Shown: positions 1 through 5,483 of the stretch, one piece after another | How positions within the stretch are numbered: position 1 is the stretch's first letter | How the letters are laid out: each line of letters starts with the position of its first letter | Assembly (NCBI GenBank): GCA_028714935.1 | Contig: JAQTLJ010000052.1 | Coordinates: forward strand, 1-8,134 | Direction of reading: 5' to 3' | From: Candidatus Margulisiibacteriota bacterium | Lineage (GTDB): Bacteria > Margulisbacteria > WOR-1 > O2-12-FULL-45-9 | DNA length: 8,134 bases | Program-made: the position numbers and the translations under genes | The notes under the pieces: model-generated | Seen by the model: the letters and a program-made list of their open reading frames with translations, nothing else | Told to the model about the DNA's origin: nothing | Databases searched by the model: none

Positions 1-1
1 A

Positions 2-163
2 GGGATGCTGGTCATCTTCTGTTTCACTTATTATTATTCTGTGGTGCGAGAGGTTTCTTTCAGGAAGCGTTTTTTGGAAATGCTGGCTGTTAGCCTGGGT
101 GTGGCATTTCTAAGTTTTATTATCGGCTTGCTGGTCAGGCAATTCCTGGGGATCGAGGTTTAA
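2..163 (+). CDS. VIT1/CCC1-family Fe/Mn transporter, C-terminal fragment
   Basis: The reading frame is open from the left edge to TAA at 161-163, giving the last 53 residues of a protein whose start lies outside the window. The fragment holds one hydrophobic helix (about residues 2-14), a basic loop that reads SFRKRFLEM, a second helix (about 28-46), and the tail VRQFLGIEV. This arrangement matches the C-terminus of bacterial VIT1/CCC1 transporters, which move Fe2+ or Mn2+ across the membrane and are often linked to rubrerythrin-like proteins. The stop codon lies 4 bp from the stop of the convergent ferritin-like gene, and iron storage or detoxification would suit both. The family call rests on the C-terminal pattern only. 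Whether the complete protein carries an N-terminal ferritin-like domain cannot be seen. Confidence 0.7.
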   Translation, partial: GMLVIFCFTYYYSVVREVSFRKRFLEMLAVSLGVAFLSFIIGLLVRQFLGIEV

Positions 164-167
164 GCGG

Positions 168-698
168 TCAGCCTTCAACGATCCAGCGTTCTTCCTTGCG
201 GAACCAGTCGCCGGGATTGTTCAGGTACTGTAATGTTTCATCAAGGATAGCGTAGTGGTCACGTTCTTCGGCCGCGAGAGCGGAGTAAAACTTCTTCGCG
301 GTTTCATTATCGGTTTCCCGGGCGATCTTGTCATAAAGATTGAAACTATCGGTTTCGAGCCCCTCGGCAACTTTGTAGGCCTCATTGATGTCAGCCGAGG
401 TTTCAAATTTCTTGTTAAGATTCGCTTTTAATTTTTTAAGGATAGGGCGAAGCAGTTCTTGTTTAGAAGGAGGGACTTCAGCGATCATTAACCAACCTGG
501 CTCAAGCGCTTTGCCAACGGTCAGGCTTTTGTGGAATTCCGCTATCTTGATGATATGGTCCTTTTCCCGGTCGGCCAGGCTGGTCAGGGTTGAGGCCGCC
601 AGCGGATTATTGGTCTTTGCGGCGGTTTTAAGATAAAAATCGCGGCCCCGCTCTTCCAGTTCGATCGAAAGCTTAACGTCAGCCAATAAATCGTACAT
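168..698 (-). CDS. Ferritin-like diiron protein (rubrerythrin family, no rubredoxin domain)
   Basis: This 176-aa protein is almost wholly helical and contains two diiron half-sites. The first has E16 and E45-x2-H48 (in REKDH). The second has E112 or E115 and E145-x2-H148 (in EERDH). This is the ExxH pairing of the rubrerythrin/ferritin-like superfamily. No cysteine is present, so it lacks the rubredoxin FeS4 domain of true rubrerythrins. The tail ends in NPGDWFRKEERW, a pattern I associate with ferritin-family proteins of anaerobes. Likely roles are peroxide reduction or iron handling in the cytoplasm. The gene is divergent from the dfx operon and convergent with a VIT1/CCC1 gene, which supports an iron/oxidative-stress role. 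The start is ATG at 696-698 with AGGAGG 6 nt upstream. The exact substrate is not predictable. Confidence 0.85.
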   Translation of the reverse strand: MYDLLADVKLSIELEERGRDFYLKTAAKTNNPLAASTLTSLADREKDHIIKIAEFHKSLTVGKALEPGWLMIAEVPPSKQELLRPILKKLKANLNKKFETSADINEAYKVAEGLETDSFNLYDKIARETDNETAKKFYSALAAEERDHYAILDETLQYLNNPGDWFRKEERWIVEG

Positions 699-710
699 AG
701 GAGGCCTCCT
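699..710 (-). promoter_or_regulatory. Ribosome binding site inside a perfect 12-bp palindrome
   Basis: AGGAGGCCTCCT directly abuts the ATG of the minus-strand ferritin-like gene. It reads identically on both strands. On the minus strand it gives a consensus Shine-Dalgarno AGGAGG, followed by its own complement CCTCCT and then the ATG. The SD fixes the start codon with a 6-nt spacing. The adjoining anti-SD sequence is unusual, because it could pair with an SD on another transcript or on a second copy of the same message. Confidence 0.75.
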
Positions 711-715
711 TTATA

Positions 716-743
716 TTCATAACCGGAATGTTAGCAGAAACAA
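716..743 (-). promoter_or_regulatory. Possible promoter of the ferritin-like gene
   Basis: On the minus strand, TTGTTT (738-743) and TATGAA (716-721) are separated by 16 bp and lie just upstream of the ribosome binding site. Both boxes are imperfect, and the resulting 5' leader would be very short. The position in a divergent intergenic region is right for a promoter, but the sequence match is weak. Confidence 0.25.
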
Positions 744-777
744 TGGGGCGGGACAAGTGGCAAACGGCAGGGAAAAG

Positions 778-786
778 TGATAAAAT
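778..786 (+). promoter_or_regulatory. Possible extended -10 box for the dfx operon
   Basis: TGATAAAAT matches the extended -10 pattern TGn-TAnAAT, about 27 bp before the dfx ATG. It would give a leader of roughly 20 nt carrying the purine-rich AAGGGGGG ribosome binding site (799-805). No convincing -35 box lies 17 bp upstream, where the sequence is TGGCAA-like. An extended -10 promoter can act without one. The call rests on position and one box. Confidence 0.3.
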
Positions 787-812
787 CGGGCAAGTAAAAG
801 GGGGGACGCAAA

Positions 813-1187
813 ATGACAAAAAGAATGGAAATCTACAAGTGTGAAGTTTGCGGGAATATTGTCGAGGTTGTACATGCCGGAGCAGGAGAACTGGTCTGCT
901 GCGGCCAGCCGATGAAATTAATGGTCGAAAACACGGTTGACGCTTCTAAAGAAAAGCATGTGCCGGTGATCGAAAAGAGCGAAAAGGGGATATTGGTCAA
1001 GATCGGAGCGGTTCCCCATCCGATGGAAGAGAAGCATTATATTGAATGGGTCGAGCTGCTGGCCAACGGGAAAGCTTACCGCCAATTCTTAAAACCTGGG
1101 GACAAACCGGAGGCACTGTTCGAGATGAAGGCCGATAAGTTTTCTGCCAGAGAATACTGCAATATCCACGGCTTGTGGGCGGCGTAA
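813..1187 (+). CDS. dfx: Desulfoferrodoxin (superoxide reductase, 2Fe type)
   Basis: Superoxide reductase reduces superoxide to hydrogen peroxide in the cytoplasm of anaerobes without releasing O2, using rubredoxin as electron donor. The 124-aa length is typical of the family. The N-terminal desulforedoxin-like domain has C10-x2-C13 and the C29-C30 pair that bind the FeS4 centre I. The catalytic centre II is complete: E47, K48 and H49 in EKHVP, H69, H75, then C116 and H119 near the C-terminus. ATG at 813 is chosen over the internal ATG at residue 5 because homologues begin with a similar (M)-x-K-R-x-E-I-Y-K-C stretch, and AAGGGGGG lies about 7 nt upstream. It heads an operon, 3 bp before rubredoxin, its expected redox partner. 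Confidence 0.95.
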   Translation: MTKRMEIYKCEVCGNIVEVVHAGAGELVCCGQPMKLMVENTVDASKEKHVPVIEKSEKGILVKIGAVPHPMEEKHYIEWVELLANGKAYRQFLKPGDKPEALFEMKADKFSAREYCNIHGLWAA

Positions 1188-1190
1188 ACA

Positions 1191-1352
1191 ATGAAATTCG
1201 AATGTAAAGTCTGCGGTTATATTTATGATCCTGAAGCCGGGGACCCGGATTCAGGGATACCGCCGGGGACATTATTCAAAGACCTGCCGGCCGATTGGGT
1301 CTGTCCGGTGTGCGGAGCGGGGAAAGATAAATTCGAGGAGGTAAAAGAATGA
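1191..1352 (+). CDS. Rubredoxin
   Basis: This 53-aa protein is a classic rubredoxin, a small cytoplasmic one-electron carrier with an FeS4 site. C5-x2-C8-G-Y and C38-P-x-C41-G supply the four iron ligands. The conserved core D-P-E-x-G-D, the P-P-G-T-x-F motif and W36 are also present. It starts 3 nt after the dfx stop and its TGA overlaps the rubrerythrin ATG (ATGA, 1349-1352), so translation of the three genes is probably coupled. No strong ribosome binding site precedes it, which fits coupling. In this position it most likely passes electrons to superoxide reductase and to rubrerythrin. The NAD(P)H:rubredoxin reductase that would feed it is not in the window. Confidence 0.95.
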   Translation: MKFECKVCGYIYDPEAGDPDSGIPPGTLFKDLPADWVCPVCGAGKDKFEEVKE

Positions 1353-1924
1353 AAAGTTTAAAAGGGACAAGAACAGAAAAAAACCTGCTGGCGTCATTTG
1401 CCGGGGAATCGCAGGCGCGGAACCGTTACACCTATTTTGCCTCAGTGGCGAAAAAGGCGGGTTATGAGCAGATCGCGGCGATCTTTCTGGAAACCGCGGA
1501 GAACGAAAAGGAGCATGCCAAACGGTTTTTTAAGTATCTGGAGGGCGGGGATGTTGAAATAACGGCGACCTATCCGGCCGGGATTATAGGCACGACCGAA
1601 GAGAACTTGCTTGAAGCAGCCAATGGCGAGAAACTGGAATGGTCAAAACTTTATTTAGACGCTGAAAAGATCGCCCGACAGGAGGGATTTGAAGAGATCG
1701 CGGCCCAGTTCAAGGAAATTGCGGAAGTCGAAGAGGAGCACGAAAAACGTTATCGCAAGCTTCTGGCGAATATTAAGAAAGGGGAAGTTTTTAAAAAAGA
1801 TGCGGTCGTCAAATGGCACTGCCGCAACTGCGGTTATGTCCACGAGGGAAAAGAAGCGCCCGAGGAATGCCCGGCCTGCAAACATCCGCAGGCGTATTAC
1901 GAGTTGTTAGCTGAAAATTATTGA
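1349..1924 (+). CDS. rbr: Rubrerythrin (peroxide-reducing diiron protein with rubredoxin domain)
   Basis: Rubrerythrin reduces hydrogen peroxide to water in anaerobes. The 191-aa length is normal for the family. Residues 1 to about 145 form the four-helix diiron domain, with E20, E53-x2-H56, E94, E97 and E128-x2-H131 at the expected spacings. Residues about 155-191 form the rubredoxin-like domain, with C158-x2-C161-G-Y and C174-P-x-C177. The start is set by GGAGGT at 1337-1342, 7 nt upstream and inside the rubredoxin coding sequence. The ATGA overlap with rubredoxin and the gene order dfx-rubredoxin-rbr indicate a two-step superoxide-to-water pathway in which rbr removes the peroxide made by Dfx. 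The stop overlaps the start of the next gene by one base. Confidence 0.95.
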   Translation: MKSLKGTRTEKNLLASFAGESQARNRYTYFASVAKKAGYEQIAAIFLETAENEKEHAKRFFKYLEGGDVEITATYPAGIIGTTEENLLEAANGEKLEWSKLYLDAEKIARQEGFEEIAAQFKEIAEVEEEHEKRYRKLLANIKKGEVFKKDAVVKWHCRNCGYVHEGKEAPEECPACKHPQAYYELLAENY

Positions 1925-2835
1925 TGCACGAGCATAAACATCCAACCGCGAAGCCCTTTGGCGATAATGCCCGGGCTCTGATAATCGCGCTGGCGATCAC
2001 GCTCCTGATGATGCTGGTGGAATGCGTCGGCGGTCTGATGAGCGGCAGCCTGGCGCTCCTGTCCGATGCCGGCCATATGTTGACCGATACCGGCGCGCTG
2101 GCTTTAGCCTTATTCGCCCTCTGGTTCTCCCAAAGACCGGCGACGACTGAAAAAACCTACGGTTTTTACCGTGTTGAGATACTGGCTGCATTACTTAACG
2201 GCGCCGGTTTGATCGCGATTGCCGGTTTTATCTTTTACGAAGCGGTGAAGCGGCTGTTTCTGCCCATTGCTGTCCAGGGGCCGCTGATGCTGGCGGTGGC
2301 GACCGTCGGCTTGGCCGCCAATCTGCTTGGCGCCTTTATCCTCTCGAAAGGGAGCCGGGGGAACTTGAATGTCCGGGCGGCGCTCTGGCACATGCTTTCA
2401 GACGCGCTGTCTTCTGTTGGCGTGATCCTCGGCGGACTGGTCATTATCCTGACCGGCGCTACCGCCGTTGACCCGATCATTAGTTTTGTTATCGGCCTGG
2501 TGATTTTGCGCGGCGCCTGGCTGCTAATCAAGGAGTCCGTTGATATCCTGCTGGAGGCGACACCTAAGGACATTTCCCATGCCGAGGTCGAAAAGGGCTT
2601 GAAGCAAGTTGCCGGCGTGCTGGATATACACGACCTTCATATCTGGACGATCGCCTCAGGCCGCCACGCGCTGTCAGCCCATGTGCTGGTCGCGGATACT
2701 ATGGTGAGACAGTGCGGCGCGGTCTCTAAAGAACTGAAGAATATCCTTCGGGAGAAATTTGATATTGACCACGCCACCCTTGAGTTTGAATGTAAAAGCT
2801 GTCCGGAAGGTTTAATCTGTAAGATCGAAAAATGA
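1924..2835 (+). CDS. CDF-family divalent cation exporter, Zn-type site
   Basis: Cation diffusion facilitators export Zn2+ or related ions from the cytoplasm by proton antiport. The protein has six predicted membrane segments between about residues 15 and 200, then a cytoplasmic domain with the family motif HDLHIWT. The transport site reads H51-x3-D55 in TM2 (LSDAGHMLTD) and H156-x3-D160 in TM5 (WHMLSD). This HD-HD set is that of CzcD/ZitB/ZnT proteins and favours Zn2+ over Cd2+. The N-terminus is His-rich (HEHKH) and the C-terminus has C-x2-C-x5-C. The 303-aa length is normal. I choose ATG 1924, which overlaps the rbr TGA (TGATG); a TTG one codon earlier is also open. No ribosome binding site is evident, so translational coupling to rbr is likely. 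Confidence 0.92.
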   Translation: MHEHKHPTAKPFGDNARALIIALAITLLMMLVECVGGLMSGSLALLSDAGHMLTDTGALALALFALWFSQRPATTEKTYGFYRVEILAALLNGAGLIAIAGFIFYEAVKRLFLPIAVQGPLMLAVATVGLAANLLGAFILSKGSRGNLNVRAALWHMLSDALSSVGVILGGLVIILTGATAVDPIISFVIGLVILRGAWLLIKESVDILLEATPKDISHAEVEKGLKQVAGVLDIHDLHIWTIASGRHALSAHVLVADTMVRQCGAVSKELKNILREKFDIDHATLEFECKSCPEGLICKIEK

Positions 2836-2846
2836 GGTGAGGCATT

Positions 2847-4013
2847 ATGGCAAAAGATCCGATCTGCGGCATGGAAGTTGATGAATCAAGCGGCCTGAAA
2901 TTGACCTGGAATGGTCAGGACTATTATTTTTGCTCCGAACGCTGCCTAAATAAATTTATTGAGATAAATAAAATTACCGTTCCATGTGTTTCCTGCGCTG
3001 CGCCAACAACAAGCGCTTGGTGGACAAATAAAGTGCTTTTAATGTTGATAGCTTATTTGGCCGTATTCCTGCTGGGAGCCATCTGGACTAAGGTTGCGCC
3101 GCTCCGTGATTCACTGCTCATATATTTGCGCACGATCACCATACCGATCATTGTCGGCCTATTACTGGGCGGCATCATTGATTGGCTGGTGCCAAGTGAA
3201 TATGTTTCGAAATTGCTGGCCAGCCGCCGGAAGAGGACGATAATCTATTCGGTCATAACCGGTTTCTTAATGTCAGCCTGCAGCCACGGGATACTGGCTT
3301 TGGCGATCCAGCTTTATAAAAAAGGAGCCTCGCCGCCGGCGGTAGTGGCTTTTCTCCTGGCCAGCCCTTGGGCCAATTTGCCTTTAACGATAATAATGTT
3401 CGGTTTTTTTGGGGTTAAAGCGTTTTTTGTGGTGATCGGCGCTGTGGCGGTGGCGTTAGTTACGGGCTATATTTTTATGGTCTTGGAAAAGAGGAACTTG
3501 ATAGAGCATAATCCTAATACGATCGAAGTGGGCGAAGAATATTCGATCGCAAATGATGTTCGCCGGCGAATTAAAGCGGTCAGGATAAATTATGCAACCT
3601 TTATTAACGGGATCGGTTCAATTTGGCAGGGGAGTGTTGCTCTCGCCAATATGGTGCTCTGGTGGATCATGATCGGGGCTTTGCTGGCCAGTATAGCGGC
3701 GGCATATCTGCCGGCCGGTTTTATGCAGCACTATATGGGGCCAACGCTGCTGGGGATGATGATCACGCTTTTGCTGGCGACGATAATCGAGATCTGTTCG
3801 GAGGGTTCGGCGCCGCTCGCTTTCGAGATCTACCGGCAGACCGGGGCGATCGGGAACAGTTTTGTTTTTCTGATGGCCGGGGTAGTGACAGATTACACGG
3901 AGATCGGTCTGTTGTGGACGAATATCGGCTGGAAGACAGCCGTCTGGCTGCCGATCATTACTGTGCCCCAGGTGGTGGTTATCGGATTGGTTGCAAATCT
4001 GATCCTTAAATAA
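2847..4013 (+). CDS. YHS-domain/permease fusion (ArsP_1/DUF318-type metal efflux candidate)
   Basis: Residues 1-42 form a YHS domain, with C7-G-M and F-C29-S-x2-C33, which commonly binds metal in heavy-metal transport proteins. A second pair, C47-x2-C50, follows. Residues about 62-388 are a polytopic permease with roughly eight to nine helices, a charged cytoplasmic loop near 213-247, and the conserved elements CSHG (145-148), SPWANLPL (173-180), CSEGSAP (317-323) and TDYTE (348-352). This matches the predicted-permease family that includes ArsP-like arsenic exporters and proposed Cu/Zn efflux proteins. The gene lies 11 nt after the CDF exporter, with AGGTGAGG before ATG 2847. Efflux of a soft metal or metalloid is inferred. 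The ion is uncertain, since no arsR or arsC is nearby. Confidence 0.85.
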   Translation: MAKDPICGMEVDESSGLKLTWNGQDYYFCSERCLNKFIEINKITVPCVSCAAPTTSAWWTNKVLLMLIAYLAVFLLGAIWTKVAPLRDSLLIYLRTITIPIIVGLLLGGIIDWLVPSEYVSKLLASRRKRTIIYSVITGFLMSACSHGILALAIQLYKKGASPPAVVAFLLASPWANLPLTIIMFGFFGVKAFFVVIGAVAVALVTGYIFMVLEKRNLIEHNPNTIEVGEEYSIANDVRRRIKAVRINYATFINGIGSIWQGSVALANMVLWWIMIGALLASIAAAYLPAGFMQHYMGPTLLGMMITLLLATIIEICSEGSAPLAFEIYRQTGAIGNSFVFLMAGVVTDYTEIGLLWTNIGWKTAVWLPIITVPQVVVIGLVANLILK

Positions 4014-4032
4014 TATACTTATGAAAGAAAAA

Positions 4033-4062
4033 GCCCCTCGACCCACTATGTTCGCTCGGGGC
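4033..4062. repeat. Palindromic hairpin element in the permease leader gap
   Basis: GCCCC (4033-4037) pairs with GGGGC (4058-4062), and inside it CGA (4039-4041) pairs with TCG (4052-4054), leaving a loop of about 10 nt. It lies between the permease stop and the ribosome binding site GGAGGT (4065-4070) of the next gene. On the plus strand no T-tract follows. Read on the minus strand the stem is followed by TTTTTCTTT, so it resembles a terminator facing the wrong way for the genes here. The CCCCTCGAC...CGCTCGGGG pattern resembles dispersed palindromes known from many environmental genomes. I cannot confirm that from one copy. Confidence 0.5.
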
Positions 4063-4078
4063 AGGGAGGTGAAATCGA

Positions 4079-4411
4079 ATGATGGGAGGAATGTTGGGTA
4101 GTGTCTATTTAATGCTGCTTTTATACATAGCGATGCTTCTCGGTTTCGCTTATATTATTTGGATCTTGGCGAGCAAGGAGACAGGCGGGACAAAAATAGC
4201 CGGACAGATAATCGCGGGAACGATCACGGTTTTAGTCGTACTGATGGTCCTTTACGGGCTGGTCGCTCAGAACAGAATGCGCAGTGCGATGTCTGGCCCC
4301 GGTATGATGATGGAAGGGAAAAATTTTCAGGGGAAGACGATGACCAACCAGCAGATGAAAGAGATGATGCAAAAGTACATGAAAGAGCAGACGCAGAAAA
4401 CGAGAAGATAA
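4079..4411 (+). CDS. Small two-helix membrane protein with Met-rich tail, unknown function
   Basis: I do not recognise this 110-aa protein. It starts MMGGM and has two clear membrane helices (about 8-31 and 40-63) joined by a short loop with KETGGTK. A hydrophilic tail follows with ten methionines between residues 67 and 101 (67, 71, 76-78, 88, 93, 96, 97, 101). There is no Cys or His in the tail. Met-rich stretches are known Cu(I)/Ag(I) ligands in copper-handling proteins, and the gene follows a metal permease, so a soft-metal role is a reasonable but unproven inference. The predicted topology puts both termini on the same side. GGAGGT (4065-4070) lies 8 nt before ATG 4079; ATG 4082 is an alternative. 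A terminator follows directly. Confidence 0.75.
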   Translation: MMGGMLGSVYLMLLLYIAMLLGFAYIIWILASKETGGTKIAGQIIAGTITVLVVLMVLYGLVAQNRMRSAMSGPGMMMEGKNFQGKTMTNQQMKEMMQKYMKEQTQKTRR

Positions 4412-4423
4412 GTTCCTTCAGAT

Positions 4424-4466
4424 GGTCCTCCCTGGAATCGCGCTTGCAGGGAGGACCTTGTTTTTT
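4424..4466 (+). terminator. Strong rho-independent terminator
   Basis: GGTCCTCCCTG (4424-4434) pairs without mismatch with CAGGGAGGACC (4447-4457) across a 12-nt loop, and TTG plus six T follows (4458-4466). The hairpin lies 13 nt after the stop of the Met-rich gene and ends the dfx-to-Met-rich transcript. It stops only 18 nt before the ferredoxin ATG, so there is no room for a separate promoter between them. The ferredoxin must be expressed by read-through or from a promoter inside the upstream gene. Confidence 0.92.
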
Positions 4467-4484
4467 AGTCGGGAGGTGAAGAAA

Positions 4485-4673
4485 ATGACAATTTCTTCTG
4501 TGTCGATCGAGGCAGGCTGCACAGCCTGCGGGCTTTGCGAACAGATCTGTCCTGATGTTTTTGAGGTGGCCGATACCGCCAAGGTGCGGTCGGGGGCTGA
4601 TCTGGCTGAAACTGAAGAGCTGGTCAGGGAAGCGGCTGAAAGCTGCCCGGTGTCGTGCATTATTGTTTCATAA
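4485..4673 (+). CDS. One-cluster [4Fe-4S] ferredoxin
   Basis: This 62-aa protein is a small monocluster ferredoxin, a cytoplasmic low-potential electron carrier. C12-x2-C15-x2-C18 and C54-P supply the cluster ligands. C22-P-D-V-F after the first motif is the usual non-ligand cysteine of this type. C58, in CPVSC, takes a place usually held by Ala, so a C22-C58 disulfide is conceivable. The start is ATG 4485, preceded by GGGAGGTG (4471-4478). The frame is open further up to ATG 4422, but that start would code through the terminator hairpin and gives an N-terminus unlike any ferredoxin, so it is rejected. The gene lies 6 nt before zupT. A functional link with the transporter is not obvious. Confidence 0.88.
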   Translation: MTISSVSIEAGCTACGLCEQICPDVFEVADTAKVRSGADLAETEELVREAAESCPVSCIIVS

Positions 4674-4679
4674 AATAAA

Positions 4680-5438
4680 ATGACCCCTTATTATGCTATT
4701 TTATTGTCTTTAGCGGCGGGCTTTTCAACCGCGATCGGCGGCCTGGTAGCTTTTATGATCAAAAAGCCCAGCCCGCGGTTCCTGGCTGTGTCTCTCGGGT
4801 TTTCCGCCGGGGTCATGATCTTTGTCTCTTTTGTTGAACTGCTGCAGACAGGAATTATCGCGATCGGATTTGCTGCTGCCTGTCTGGCATTTTTTTCCGG
4901 CATGCTTATCATGTTTGTGATCGATTTTATGGTTCCCCATGAGTATATCGCTGAGCGGATAGAGGGGAATGGCTCGAATAAAAAGTTGGCAAAAACCGGC
5001 CTGCTTATCGCACTAGGTATTGCCATCCATAACCTGCCGGAGGGATTGGCGGTCTTTGCCGCAACAGTTCATAGCTTACCGCTGGGCATTGCCCTAGCAG
5101 TTGCCATTGCGGTCCACAACATCCCCGAAGGGATATCGGTGGCAATCCCGATATATGCCGCGACTCATGACCGGTTCAAGGCATTCTCCTGGTCGTTCTG
5201 GTCAGGTATGGTTGAGCCTTTGGGGGCAATTATTGCTGTTCTATTCTTAATGCCGTTCTTGAACCAAACCATAACCGGGGCGATGCTGGCTGTGGTAGCG
5301 GGCATAATGGTTTTTATCTCGATCGATGAGCTTCTTCCGGTGGCGCATTCATACGGGGAGGAGCATCAGAGTATCCTCGGCTTTGTTTCCGGCATGATCG
5401 TCATGGCCTTAAGCCTCTGGTTAGCTGGTCAGATCTAA
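4680..5438 (+). CDS. zupT: ZIP-family metal importer, ZupT-like
   Basis: ZIP transporters bring Zn2+, and often Fe2+ or Mn2+, into the cytoplasm. The 252-aa protein has eight predicted membrane helices and the two family signatures: H117-N-L-P-E121-G in TM4 and H146-N-I-P-E150-G in TM5, which form the binuclear metal site. The N-terminal stretch (KKPSPRFLAVSLGFSAG) closely follows the ZupT pattern, and length and start agree with that group. No long His-rich loop is present between TM3 and TM4, only a short KK segment. It starts 6 nt after the ferredoxin stop with no visible Shine-Dalgarno (the leader is ATAAA-rich), so translation probably depends on coupling. No terminator follows it. Confidence 0.93.
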   Translation: MTPYYAILLSLAAGFSTAIGGLVAFMIKKPSPRFLAVSLGFSAGVMIFVSFVELLQTGIIAIGFAAACLAFFSGMLIMFVIDFMVPHEYIAERIEGNGSNKKLAKTGLLIALGIAIHNLPEGLAVFAATVHSLPLGIALAVAIAVHNIPEGISVAIPIYAATHDRFKAFSWSFWSGMVEPLGAIIAVLFLMPFLNQTITGAMLAVVAGIMVFISIDELLPVAHSYGEEHQSILGFVSGMIVMALSLWLAGQI

Positions 5439-5450
5439 TGCAATTTCCGC

Positions 5451-5480
5451 TTGACAAGATACGATATACTATTATATAAT
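5451..5480 (+). promoter_or_regulatory. Consensus sigma-70 promoter of the rrf2-cysK operon
   Basis: TTGACA (5451-5456) and TATAAT (5475-5480) are both exact consensus boxes with an 18-bp spacer. The -10 lies within a 10-bp palindrome, ATTATATAAT (5471-5480). Transcription would start near 5486-5488, about 20 nt before the regulator's ATG and inside the operator palindrome. Such a strong promoter normally needs repression, which fits the adjacent operator. Confidence 0.9.
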
Positions 5481-5483
5481 CCA

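Noticed and set aside
714..729. TATTC-N6-GGAAT as a second Rrf2 operator near the ferritin-like gene
   Set aside because: The half-sites are one base out of register with the 5487-5502 palindrome and the outer bases do not pair.
757..772. Possible sigma-54 promoter, GTGGCA-like, before dfx
   Set aside because: The downstream TTGC element is missing at the required spacing.
997..1272. Minus-strand open frame of 91 codons across dfx and rubredoxin
   Set aside because: It is antisense to two well-supported genes, has no recognisable motif and no ribosome binding site.
3618..4046. Overlapping open frames on both strands in the 3' part of the permease gene
   Set aside because: The permease frame shows conserved family motifs throughout; the others are low-complexity, charged shadows.
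4422..4484. N-terminal extension of the ferredoxin starting at ATG 4422
   Set aside because: The 21 codons run through the terminator hairpin and T-tract, the extra sequence is not ferredoxin-like, and ATG 4485 has a good ribosome binding site.
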